DNA of 57,231 nt from NCBI RefSeq assembly GCF_019042275.1, contig NZ_JAHQCW010000011.1, positions 69,543 to 126,773 on the forward strand, in the 5' to 3' direction. The notes below the pieces were generated by a model. That model searched no databases. It saw only the letters and a list, made by a program, of their open reading frames with translations, and had not been told where the DNA came from. Source of the DNA: Diplocloster agilis. Lineage in GTDB: Bacteria; Bacillota; Clostridia; Lachnospirales; Lachnospiraceae. Shown piece by piece: positions 36,627 through 45,409 of the stretch; positions within the stretch are counted from its first letter, which is position 1; each line of letters begins with the position of its first letter. The translations under genes and the position numbers were made by a program.

Positions 36627-39600
36627 CTAACGCAACTGCACATCTGTGTCCCGCAGCACTTTATCCAATGTATGAAACAGCTGATCCTGGTCAATGGGTT
36701 TCGTAAGGTATTCATCCACTCCCATCCGCCCGGCTTCCTGTCTCTCATTTTCAAATGCGTTGGCGGTCATGGCTATAATCGGTATATGCTTCGCTTCCGG
36801 GTGCGTACCTTCCCGGATCTTTTTCGTGGCCTGAAGCCCGTCCATCACCGGCATCCGGATATCCATCAAAATGGCCTGGTAGGTTCCGGGAACCGACCGG
36901 TTAAATTTCTCCACAGCCAGCTTTCCGTTTTCGGCGGTATCGACCTTGAGGCCCCGCATTTCCAGAATCGTCTGCGCGATTTCCCGATTCAGATCGCTGT
37001 CTTCCACCAGCAGTATCCGTTCCCCCTGATAATTCCTGGTATCCGGCGCTGTGTCCTCCTCGTGCGGAAGTTCCGTTTCCTGACAGGGCTCCGCTTTTTT
37101 CATGGGCAGGATTACGGTAAAGCAGCTGCCCTCGCCCTGGCTGCTTTCCACCGAGATACTGCCTCCCATCATATGAATCAGATTCTGCACAATGGCAAGC
37201 CCCAGGCCGCTCCCCTCAAAGACTCTTCCGCCGTTTTGTCTTTCCTGCTCAAACGGTTCAAAGATTTTATTCTGAAACTCCTTCGACATGCCGATCCCAT
37301 TGTCCTTTACCATGATACGGGTCCACATGACATCCTGCGCCTGGCGGATGGGTGTGATACATAAGGACACCTGTCCTTCTTCCTCGGTGTATTTAACCGC
37401 GTTTGTGAGCAGATTCATCAATATCTGATGTATGCGCAGAGAGTCCCCGATATAAGTCCCCTGAACTCTCTCGTCAATCTGTATCTGAAGCTCCTGTTTT
37501 TTCACCCTGGTCTGCCCCTCAATCAGCAGAATCACGTTTTGGATCACTTCCTGGAGCTGAAACGGCTCCTTGACAATATTTATCTTCCCGCTCTCAATTC
37601 TGGACATATCCAAAACATCGTTCAGAAGGGACAGCAAAAACTTTGCCGACAAGCCGATTTTCGCCAGACAGTCTTCGATCTTCGTGCGGTTATCCAGATT
37701 CGCAGCCGCAATGGATGTCATTCCCATAATTGCGTTCATGGGTGTCCGGATATCGTGGGACATCCGGGAAAGGAAATCACTTTTGGCGGTATTTGCCTGT
37801 TCCGCCATCTTCAGGGCATCCTGCAGAACCAGATGCAGCTCGTGGATGTCACGGAAAGTCAGAAGAACCAGATTGTCCTCGCGCCCTTCCAGAAGAGTAC
37901 CGATCATTTCACACCACCGGTACTCGCCGTCTGCATTCAGGCGGCGCACTTCCAGCGTGATCCTTTTATCTGTCTTCTCCATTCTCCGGCGGATATGATC
38001 CAGCTTAAAGAATTCAAAGAAACGCTCCCGGTCGTCCGGATGAATGATGGTCTCCCCATATTCTTTATTAAACGCCTGAAAAATTTCCTGTTCTTTTATG
38101 GCGTTCATGACCTCATCCGATTTGTAGGAAACGAATTTGCCGGTGTCCAGGTTTAGCACGATAAATTCTCCGAAGAGAGTCATGACACTGTCAATCAGCA
38201 GTTTTTCCTTGGAACGGTATTCTTCCTCCGTCCTCTTCACCCGGTTAATGTCCCGCATGGTCCCAATCAGACGCATAACTCCGTTTTTGCCGCGCATGTA
38301 ATCCGCCTGGATCAGATACCAGTGATAATCCTGGCCCTGATATGGGATCATACGCACTTCCGCCCGGTGCGTTTCCCCGCGCATCAGCTCCTCCACCAGA
38401 GGCAGATCCGGCGGATATACGATCCCTGTCATCTTCTCCTGATATTTTTCCACCCGGACAGCCTTCCCGCCCATCTGCGCATTCTCCTGGCTCAGGAACA
38501 GATCCTCCTCAGGATAATATTCAAAAATGACGTCCGCGGAATTCTCCACAGCAATCCGGTATTTGAGCTTCTCCTGCTCTAACTCCGCCTCCGCTTCTTT
38601 ACGCTTCGTAATATCCAGCAGCACCAGCGTATACTCCGCGATGCCGTCACGCTCGCCGGTTTTCTTGCCCTCAATGTGGAACCAACGTATCAGGCCTTTC
38701 GTCCCCCTGACCCGCCCGTCAAAATTCACCGGCAGTCCTCTGGCTGAGCTGGCCCGGCAGTATTCTATATTTTTCCCGCTTTCAAAAAAGCGCAGCCCGC
38801 CGCCTGGTTCTATTCCGGAGATATTTAACATCTCCCGGCAGTTACGGCTGATTTCCAATATGGTAAACTGCTCATCCGCCAGACATTTGATCACCCCGCC
38901 CGGGATACTGTCAAATGCGGTCTGACGCTCCAGCTCCAGCTGATCCTTCATCTTCTTATGGATATCTATATTTTTACAGAGAGTGATCTCCATCACATCT
39001 CCCGGCTCCGCCGTTCTCTCCAAGAATACGACCCGGACAAGCACCCACTTATAGCTTCCATCCTGATAAAGCTGCGGGAATTCCAATTCCAGTTCCATCT
39101 GCCCGGCCGCATAACAGGCCAGCAGATTCTGCCGGCTGAACATCTCCAAATAGCGCTCCCGGTAGTCAGGATGCACCGTCTCCGATGCTTTCAGGGGCAG
39201 ATCATCAAAATTCCCGGAAGGCGGCGGAAGAACCGCCTGGGACGCTTCCCTGTTTAATTTTACATAAGTATTTTTCGTCAGGTTTACCGAATAGATCACC
39301 GGATACTCTTTGCCCGCCACGATAATCAGTTTTTCCCTTTCCCGTTCCAGCTTCTGCTCTTCCTGGCTGGATACATGAGGCGTGACGGAGACCAGATACG
39401 CGGGAATATTCTCCTTCCCCCAACTGAACATGGTAGCCGAAATATCCACCACTTCTCCGAAAGGATCGCCGTAGCTGACCCTGGTATTTGTCTCCCGGTC
39501 CCCCATCGTAAGCAGGGGACAATTGGCGCAGCTGCCCTGCCACACTTCATGGCATATTTTTCCAAGCGAAATATCCGGTGTAATCTGTTTCACTTTATCA

Positions 39601-39707
39601 TTAAAAAAAAGTAGTTCATGAGTATCCCGCTTTATTACATAAATGGCAGTGTTCCCCATATGGTTGAGTATTTTTATCAAGTTCTCCGTCCCTGCTCCGT
39701 CCATCAT
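36627..39707 (-). CDS. Multi-PAS hybrid histidine kinase
   Basis: A 1026-residue protein without membrane helices, so a cytoplasmic sensor. Four or five PAS-like domains fill about 1-630, the first with a cysteine cluster (CHEVWQGSCANCP) that could bind metal or sense redox state. HisKA follows (FLSRMSHDIRTPMNAIMG, His near 645), then HATPase_c (DNGIGMSKEFQNKIFE, GSGLGLAIV) and one receiver with intact Asp (AILMDIRMPVMDG). The ATG at 39707 is chosen because GAGGAGG lies 9 bases before it; a longer frame begins at 39734. It is a single gene with its own promoter and leader. The output is unknown; no response regulator is adjacent. Confidence 0.92.
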   Translation of the reverse strand: MMDGAGTENLIKILNHMGNTAIYVIKRDTHELLFFNDKVKQITPDISLGKICHEVWQGSCANCPLLTMGDRETNTRVSYGDPFGEVVDISATMFSWGKENIPAYLVSVTPHVSSQEEQKLEREREKLIIVAGKEYPVIYSVNLTKNTYVKLNREASQAVLPPPSGNFDDLPLKASETVHPDYRERYLEMFSRQNLLACYAAGQMELELEFPQLYQDGSYKWVLVRVVFLERTAEPGDVMEITLCKNIDIHKKMKDQLELERQTAFDSIPGGVIKCLADEQFTILEISRNCREMLNISGIEPGGGLRFFESGKNIEYCRASSARGLPVNFDGRVRGTKGLIRWFHIEGKKTGERDGIAEYTLVLLDITKRKEAEAELEQEKLKYRIAVENSADVIFEYYPEEDLFLSQENAQMGGKAVRVEKYQEKMTGIVYPPDLPLVEELMRGETHRAEVRMIPYQGQDYHWYLIQADYMRGKNGVMRLIGTMRDINRVKRTEEEYRSKEKLLIDSVMTLFGEFIVLNLDTGKFVSYKSDEVMNAIKEQEIFQAFNKEYGETIIHPDDRERFFEFFKLDHIRRRMEKTDKRITLEVRRLNADGEYRWCEMIGTLLEGREDNLVLLTFRDIHELHLVLQDALKMAEQANTAKSDFLSRMSHDIRTPMNAIMGMTSIAAANLDNRTKIEDCLAKIGLSAKFLLSLLNDVLDMSRIESGKINIVKEPFQLQEVIQNVILLIEGQTRVKKQELQIQIDERVQGTYIGDSLRIHQILMNLLTNAVKYTEEEGQVSLCITPIRQAQDVMWTRIMVKDNGIGMSKEFQNKIFEPFEQERQNGGRVFEGSGLGLAIVQNLIHMMGGSISVESSQGEGSCFTVILPMKKAEPCQETELPHEEDTAPDTRNYQGERILLVEDSDLNREIAQTILEMRGLKVDTAENGKLAVEKFNRSVPGTYQAILMDIRMPVMDGLQATKKIREGTHPEAKHIPIIAMTANAFENERQEAGRMGVDEYLTKPIDQDQLFHTLDKVLRDTDVQLR

Positions 39708-39797
39708 CCCATATTTCCTCCTCTGAATCAGCACTTTCCCCCAGCCAAAGGCTGCCTTATCCGCTTTCTTCTATGATTAACCGCAATCCTATAACGT

Positions 39798-39824
39798 CAA
39801 AAAGAGTTTCGCCGTTGAAACTCT
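39798..39824 (-). terminator. Hairpin with T-run in the leader of the PAS kinase gene
   Basis: Minus strand AGAGTTTC (39817-39824) pairs with GAAACTCT (39803-39810), then TTTTT. It is about 90 bases before the kinase start. It may end the upstream sugar operon, or work as an attenuator in the kinase leader, which also holds a GCGGCA/TGCCGC hairpin just upstream. Confidence 0.7.
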
Positions 39825-39910
39825 ACGCCTGTGTCGGACCGTGCAAGCGGCATCTTACCTGCCGCCGGACCGGCGGTTCTGTTCTTACCACAACAGATAC
39901 TTTAACAATA

Positions 39911-39939
39911 ATTATACTTGATTCTTACCCTTTGCACAA
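39911..39939 (-). promoter_or_regulatory. Putative promoter of the PAS kinase gene
   Basis: Minus strand TTGTGC (39934-39939), 17 bases, TATAAT (39911-39916). It predicts a leader of about 200 bases that includes the hairpin at 39798-39824. Confidence 0.6.
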
Positions 39940-40023
39940 TCATCTTTGACCCTCCCGCTCCTTATCTTAAGCAGAAAAAAGACATAGAGCTTCCCTTTTT
40001 ACAGGACACCCTCGAGATACAAA

Positions 40024-40577
40024 AAACTGCTACAAATACACGGGAGACCGTCGCACGAACTTAGGGCTCTTCCTCGGGGCTTCGTATGCCCGCCGTTTCG
40101 GGATGGGGACTGCAGCCATATCCGGGGATGCCTTCCTATGGCCGGGATCTTTTGTCTCTTCCCGGGAACGCGGCGGGCTTGCGCTGGCCGCCGCTTTGGG
40201 CTTGGAACCGCGGGCGGTATACGGGGACGCTCCGGGCGGCCGGGTTCTTTTGTATCTTCCTGGGGGCGCATAGGGCGGCTGCGTATCCGCTTGGGGGAAT
40301 CGGAAAGCCGGGTTCAGGATGACCGGCGGACTTCACGTCCGACGGGCAAGAGCCTCTGAACCGGGAACACATCACGTGTTCCTGGTGAATAGGCTCGGTT
40401 CCTGAACCCGGCTTTTCGATTCCCCCTAGCGGATACCAGCGCTAGCCCTTCGCGCTCCCGGGGAGATACAAAAGAACCCGGCCGCCCGGAGCGTCCCCGC
40501 ATACCGCTGCGGTTTCAAGCCATAAGCAACGGGCATACGAAGCCCCCAGAAAGAACGCTAAGTTCGTGCGGCAGTTT
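40024..40577. repeat. Giant branched palindrome C (about 554 bp)
   Basis: The left side (40052-40096 and about 40200-40319) pairs with the right side (40400-40570), and an outer AAACTGC/GCAGTTT pair closes it. A left-only insert of about 100 bases (40097-40199) repeats part of the arm directly, as judged by the shared GGCCGGG, TCTTTTGT and TCTTCC blocks. The centre opens into a junction with two hairpins: CGGAC/GTCCG (40327-40341) and AGCCT/AGGCT (40351-40395, tip GGAACAC/GTGTTCC). It lies 3' of the SGNH gene; the 39825-40023 and 40578-40726 flanks hold no supported gene. Confidence 0.9.
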
Positions 40578-40726
40578 CTTCGTAGTTAGATCTGATTCGG
40601 TTTTCCCGATGCATTCCGAAACACCGGACTTTTCGTGCCCCTTCCCGGCCGCCGGAATCCGTCTGCGCCGCTCCGGGTGCTCCATACCCCCGCCGGTTCC
40701 CGCATTCCCGTCCCCCCTAAAGTCAC

Positions 40727-41536
40727 CTAAGCCCCCAGCACAAGGTTCATCAGCTCCAGGGCGCAGACTTCGTGGCCGGTTTTGGTTGGATGGCTGGTTT
40801 TATTGGAGAGCATTTTCCGGAGCGGGTAGCCGGATGTCAGGAATTCTTCCCAGATGGCGTAGATGTCGGCCAGGCAGATGTTCTGTTTTACCGACAGATC
40901 ACGTACGCATTCGATCCGCTCCCGGAACAGCCGCTGCATATCCCGGTCACTCCAGATGACAGGATTGGGCGTCATTAGAATGAGGTCGGCCTGGGTTTGG
41001 GAGCGGATCGCATTGGTCATGCGGAGCAGGGAGTCACGGAAGTCGGCGGTCGTTTTATCGGGGCGCCAGTTTATGGTCCCGTTTAAGAGGACCAGATCCG
41101 GGCTGTGTGACAGGACGTCCCGTTTTAACCTTTGCTCCATGCCGAATATGGTGTCTCCCGCGATTCCGGCGTTGAGGACGCTTACCGAGGTCTGCTCATA
41201 GGTATCGATCAGCTTTAGACGGAATTTTTCGTGGTATACTTCCCTGGGATCTGCGATCTCGATTGGCCTCTTCTTGTCAAACGGACGGTCTAAGGGCTGC
41301 AGATTTTCAAAATGGCCGGCTGTGACGCTGTCTCCTATTGCCACGATCAGTGGATTACGCCGCTCCAGGCCGTCCGTGTCCTGTCCCCAGGGCAGTAATT
41401 CTCCTACCATCCCGGTGTTCTGCCGCATGATTGCGGCAAAATGCGACGGCCTGGCTTGGCATGTGATTTTGTGGTTTCGGGCTGTGTTCAGGAAGCGCGC
41501 GGCCGCCTGCTCTTCCATCTCGTAGACCGTATGCAT
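40727..41536 (-). CDS. SGNH/GDSL-family esterase
   Basis: A 269-residue hydrolase without a signal peptide. The four SGNH blocks are visible: IVAIGDSVTAGHF (catalytic Ser near residue 70), the Gly of NAGIAGDTIFG, the Asn of LVLLNGTINW, and the His of SHPTKTGHEV near the C-terminus. Such enzymes remove acetyl or other acyl groups from sugars. As the last gene of a carbohydrate locus it probably deacylates imported or trimmed oligosaccharides in the cytoplasm. The RBS AAGGAG is in place. Confidence 0.88.
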   Translation of the reverse strand: MHTVYEMEEQAAARFLNTARNHKITCQARPSHFAAIMRQNTGMVGELLPWGQDTDGLERRNPLIVAIGDSVTAGHFENLQPLDRPFDKKRPIEIADPREVYHEKFRLKLIDTYEQTSVSVLNAGIAGDTIFGMEQRLKRDVLSHSPDLVLLNGTINWRPDKTTADFRDSLLRMTNAIRSQTQADLILMTPNPVIWSDRDMQRLFRERIECVRDLSVKQNICLADIYAIWEEFLTSGYPLRKMLSNKTSHPTKTGHEVCALELMNLVLGA

Positions 41537-41609
41537 GGAATCTCTCCTTTTTGTCCGTGCGTTGGGCGCTGTTTAAAATATTGTTTTCTACCGAAATGTA
41601 TTCTTCGGA

Positions 41610-44159
41610 TTAATTTTCATATTTTCGGATCAGGTCCGCGCAGTTTATGACTTTTTCCATCAGCATGGAACGGTTGAAGTAGTAATGGTTCGCCGCCTCG
41701 TAGCCGATACTGGGATTTCGTAGCATCAGGCGGTAGGTGGTTACGGCCAGCTTAAGCTCCTGTTTCGCCAGCTCGGTGAGCGCCAGACGCCGGTCCTGCG
41801 GGGATAATTTTATATGGCCGTCCCGGATTCGGATGAACCGGATCTGATTATAGGAGGAGGTAAATAAAATACCGCACATGCGTGCTATATCCTTGAATTC
41901 GCACTCTTCAAGCGCCGCCAGTTCCGTCATGCCTTCCTGCCATCCTTCGGCGACCTGCCGGAAACAATCCTCGTAGAGTTCTTCCTCAAAAATGGTTCTC
42001 CAGCTGTCCAGATCGTCGAACGCGTAGCAGGTCATGGTCGCTTTTAGTCCCGTCGGGCGGCCGTACAGGAGGTTGGAGGGGCCCGCGTTGTGAGGACCGT
42101 TGTATACGCTCTCCACATAGAACGGGTAGTTGGAAAATGCCTCGCAGAATTTGTGAACCGCCCGGCTTACCGCCGGCGCCTTTTCCTGATACAGGAAATT
42201 TAGGGCTTCCTCGTAGGAAAAGGATTTGTTTTCTTCCTCAAAGAAAAAGCTGGAGGCAAATTTTAAGTTTTCGGAAGGATATCCACCCAGGGTCCAGCTC
42301 ACCATCAGGTTTTCCACACCTAATTCTTTCAGGTTCCGCATGATTTTTAATATATTTTCATAGACCGGGATATAGGGCGCCGTGGAAGCCTCCCAGGTAT
42401 TGTTCAGCTGGACTTTGGCCGCCGTCGCATGGCCGTTAGCTTTGGCATAATCCCAGAACGTACGGCTTTGGACACTGGGGCCGATTCTGCTTAAGGTATA
42501 GTCCCGCAGATGTTCCTTCACAGGCCCTACCGTATAGTCCAGATGTTCCTCATTGGTGCACATCAGGGTGATTCCCGGGTCGGACGCTTCGATACACCGG
42601 CGGACGCCGTCGTTCCCCATGGGTGACCAGGACCAGGTCCACGCAAAGACCTGTATGGACGGGTCCACAGACCGGGCCGTCCTGGCTATGAGGGAATTTA
42701 GTTCGGCGACCACTTCCCAGGGTTCTTTGTTCCGGCAGCGGGGACATTCCTGCTCATCCTTTGTATCCACGTGGGAATAGCAGTTTGTATGATTTTCCGA
42801 ACGGGTAATGGTAAAGAATCCGCCCAGCCCGGGAGCCATTTCACAGAGCGTTTTTACGGCATCCGCGATATACCGCTGCACGCCCTCCGACTGTGTGCAA
42901 AGGGATGCGTTTTCTCCAAAGGTATGGCCCTTTAGTTCCGGATATTTTTCAAAGAAGGACAACGGCATGGAGCGGGGTTCGTTTAAGTACAGGTATATGC
43001 GGATGCCGTAACGCCGTCCAAGGGCAATCAGCTCATTCAGTCGTTCCATCCGCTCCTGCCATCCATCCGACAGGGCGGGTTCAAAAGGAAACGGCGTCAT
43101 CTTATACAGGACGGCGGGAAGCCATACGCCGTTGATTCCCAGTCTCGCATAGGATTTCATCAGCTGTTCCGGATAGGAGATTAAGACCGGCACATCAAAG
43201 GCATTCCCATAGATCCCACAGTAAGAATAGATAAATCGGGTAGTAAAGGAGGGGGTTCTTCTATAAGATGCTATGGGTAATGCCAAACGTCCCGGGCTGC
43301 GGGACAGCGCTTCCATATAAAGCAGCCCCCTGAAGATTCCGTCCGGCTCTTTCGCCTCGATCAGAATCCGGTGCTTTTCGATGGTAAGTTCATGATATTC
43401 CCGCTCTTTTTGCCATTCCGGATGAATGCGCAGTGTGAGCCGCCCTTCAGGGACAGGGTTTTTCTCGTCCTGCGCGGTAAATGTGAATCCATAATCTATG
43501 TGAAAGTCATCAAAAAACTGTTTGACCGCTTCCGACTTAAGACACTTGGGGTCCGCATCCAACACCCATTTGTCATTGGGACAGACGGTACCGGGATCAG
43601 ACTCCGTTTCCTTCGTACCGCCTTCTTTGGGAACGCAATTGGACTCTTCCGGCGGTATCTTTTTCTCAAAGAACGCAAAGGGCAGGGTACGGTCTTCCCC
43701 GTCTAAATTCCGGATATACCGCTCCATCACTTCCCTCAGCCGTTTCGTCTCCCGGCGCTCTTCCTCATTTAATTCCCGGTATCGCACCGGCTCACAGGCC
43801 GGTTTCAGACTGCCCAGCTTAATATCCAGGAAATCGTCCTCCTTCAGAATATAGGCCAGCTGTTCGGCATCCCAGTCCAAGAGCTTTAACAGCTGTTCAT
43901 AGGGCAGCAGATACCAGGCGCTGCGGATGATGGTAATATACCCCTTTTCCATCCACTCCCCGGTGTTTTTCTGGGGCGGTAGCGCCATATCCTGCGCCAG
44001 CTGCCGGATGTGGGCCTCATCGGTCTCCAGAACTTCTGCAAGCCTTGCGGCCGGCACCATCTCCCAGAGTCTGAATATGACAGCCTGCATCCTCGTGGGG
44101 AAATGGGGAAGTTCAAGTTCTATGTCTTCCCTGATTTTAGGTAATGTATCTGTCAGCAT
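41610..44159 (-). CDS. GH20-like glycosidase
   Basis: An 849-residue protein without a signal peptide. Residues about 215-300 resemble the zincin-like domain that precedes GH20 barrels (ILIEAKEPDGIFRGLLYM), followed by a TIM-barrel-like region from about 310 (RFIYSYCGIYGN, INGVWLPAVLYKMTPF, RRYGIRIYLYLNEP) and a helical C-terminal part. The N-terminal 200 residues are not recognised. Members act on N-acetylhexosaminides, but the catalytic Asp-Glu pair was not clear to me, so the substrate is open. The ATG at 44159 follows AGGGAGG; an ATG at 44177 overlapping the previous stop has no ribosome site. It belongs to the sugar operon. Confidence 0.65.
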   Translation of the reverse strand: MLTDTLPKIREDIELELPHFPTRMQAVIFRLWEMVPAARLAEVLETDEAHIRQLAQDMALPPQKNTGEWMEKGYITIIRSAWYLLPYEQLLKLLDWDAEQLAYILKEDDFLDIKLGSLKPACEPVRYRELNEEERRETKRLREVMERYIRNLDGEDRTLPFAFFEKKIPPEESNCVPKEGGTKETESDPGTVCPNDKWVLDADPKCLKSEAVKQFFDDFHIDYGFTFTAQDEKNPVPEGRLTLRIHPEWQKEREYHELTIEKHRILIEAKEPDGIFRGLLYMEALSRSPGRLALPIASYRRTPSFTTRFIYSYCGIYGNAFDVPVLISYPEQLMKSYARLGINGVWLPAVLYKMTPFPFEPALSDGWQERMERLNELIALGRRYGIRIYLYLNEPRSMPLSFFEKYPELKGHTFGENASLCTQSEGVQRYIADAVKTLCEMAPGLGGFFTITRSENHTNCYSHVDTKDEQECPRCRNKEPWEVVAELNSLIARTARSVDPSIQVFAWTWSWSPMGNDGVRRCIEASDPGITLMCTNEEHLDYTVGPVKEHLRDYTLSRIGPSVQSRTFWDYAKANGHATAAKVQLNNTWEASTAPYIPVYENILKIMRNLKELGVENLMVSWTLGGYPSENLKFASSFFFEEENKSFSYEEALNFLYQEKAPAVSRAVHKFCEAFSNYPFYVESVYNGPHNAGPSNLLYGRPTGLKATMTCYAFDDLDSWRTIFEEELYEDCFRQVAEGWQEGMTELAALEECEFKDIARMCGILFTSSYNQIRFIRIRDGHIKLSPQDRRLALTELAKQELKLAVTTYRLMLRNPSIGYEAANHYYFNRSMLMEKVINCADLIRKYEN

Positions 44160-44176
44160 ATTTTTCCTCCCTGTCA

Positions 44177-45370
44177 TTAAAGTAAGGCATAGGCAATATT
44201 CCGAAGCTTCCGGATAAATGCGGGATTGCAGTAGCCGCAGCGCTGTGTCATAAAGAGCAGGACGAAATCCTCTTCCCGGTTTACCGCCATATAGGGGCCG
44301 GTCCAGCCGTCCCAGCCGAACTCGCCGGGCGAACCGCTGCTGGCCGCCTCGTTGGCCTCCTTGTAAAATCTCATAAAGTTCCCGTAACTGTATCCCTTCA
44401 GATGTTCAAAATAGATGGTTTTTTCCTGCTCCTTTGTCAGCTGCGGCCTTAACATAAGCTCCAGCGTTTTCCGCCCCAAGATTTCCGTTCCTTTTCTCTC
44501 TTTATTTCCCGACAGCATTACGGCAAATTTGGCATAATCGCGAATCGTGGATAACAGGCCCGCTCCGGCGGATTCATAAGCCGGTGGCGAGAGGCAGTCT
44601 GTCAGCCCCAAGGTCCGCTCTCTCTCAATCACCAGCCTCTGGCTATGGTCTTCGTTCTCTTCCACGGAGTACAGCTGTGCCAGCCGGTCCGTTTTTTCCT
44701 TCGGGACATAGAAACCGGTATCCTTCATTCCCAGAGGTTCAAATATCTCATTCCGGTAGAATTCTCCCAGTCTCATCCCTGCTGTCACCTCGATGATCCT
44801 GCCCATCACATCCGTACCGGTTCCATACCTCCACTGTTCTCCCGGTTGGAAGGCAAGAGGTTTTTCAGCCATCGCGTCAATCACCTCCGCCGTAGTCATG
44901 GAATTCCCATTTTGGCTCCTGATTCCCGCTCTGGTGAATACCTCCCGCATATACTCGCCCGCCGGGTCGGGATCCGGATAGACTAACCCGGATGTCATGC
45001 TCAATAATTCCCTGACCAGGATAGGCCTTTTAGCAGGGACCAGGCCTTTTACCGTATAAACCTGCATCTTTGCAAATGCCGGAAGATATCTGGCAACCGG
45101 ATCTTCCAGATCCAGAAGTCCGCGCTCTATTTGTATGTAAGCGGCTGCCGCAGCGATAGGCTTACTCAGCGAATAGAGCCTGAATATCGTATCATCCCGG
45201 ACTACACTGCCGGCTTCCCGGTCCGCATACCCATAGTTTCCGCAAAAAATCGGTACGCCTTTGTGCAGGATCCGGATGGATGCACCGGCGAACTGCTGCT
45301 GTTTCATTTCTTCCTGGACAATTCTGTGTATTCCTGCTTCCGCAGTGACTAAAAAATTACGGCCGGTCAT
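44177..45370 (-). CDS. Beta-lactamase-fold serine hydrolase (class C/EstB-like)
   Basis: A 397-residue cytoplasmic protein of the serine beta-lactamase-like family. The SxxK motif is SLSK (Ser67, Lys70), the second motif is probably YGT in QWRYGTGTDVMG, and a C-terminal GWDGWTGPYMAVN block stands near the third motif. Without a signal peptide and inside a sugar operon it is more likely an esterase or deacetylase than an antibiotic resistance enzyme. It starts 39 bases after the broken glycosidase gene and is followed closely by the GH20-like gene. Confidence 0.88.
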   Translation of the reverse strand: MTGRNFLVTAEAGIHRIVQEEMKQQQFAGASIRILHKGVPIFCGNYGYADREAGSVVRDDTIFRLYSLSKPIAAAAAYIQIERGLLDLEDPVARYLPAFAKMQVYTVKGLVPAKRPILVRELLSMTSGLVYPDPDPAGEYMREVFTRAGIRSQNGNSMTTAEVIDAMAEKPLAFQPGEQWRYGTGTDVMGRIIEVTAGMRLGEFYRNEIFEPLGMKDTGFYVPKEKTDRLAQLYSVEENEDHSQRLVIERERTLGLTDCLSPPAYESAGAGLLSTIRDYAKFAVMLSGNKERKGTEILGRKTLELMLRPQLTKEQEKTIYFEHLKGYSYGNFMRFYKEANEAASSGSPGEFGWDGWTGPYMAVNREEDFVLLFMTQRCGYCNPAFIRKLRNIAYALL

Positions 45371-45409
45371 TTTTTTTACTCCTTAGGCAATTTAGGTAAT
45401 GATTTTATC

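Noticed and set aside
44177-45370. Beta-lactamase resistance gene
   Set aside because: The fold motifs are present but there is no signal peptide and it sits inside a sugar operon, so an esterase-type role is more likely.
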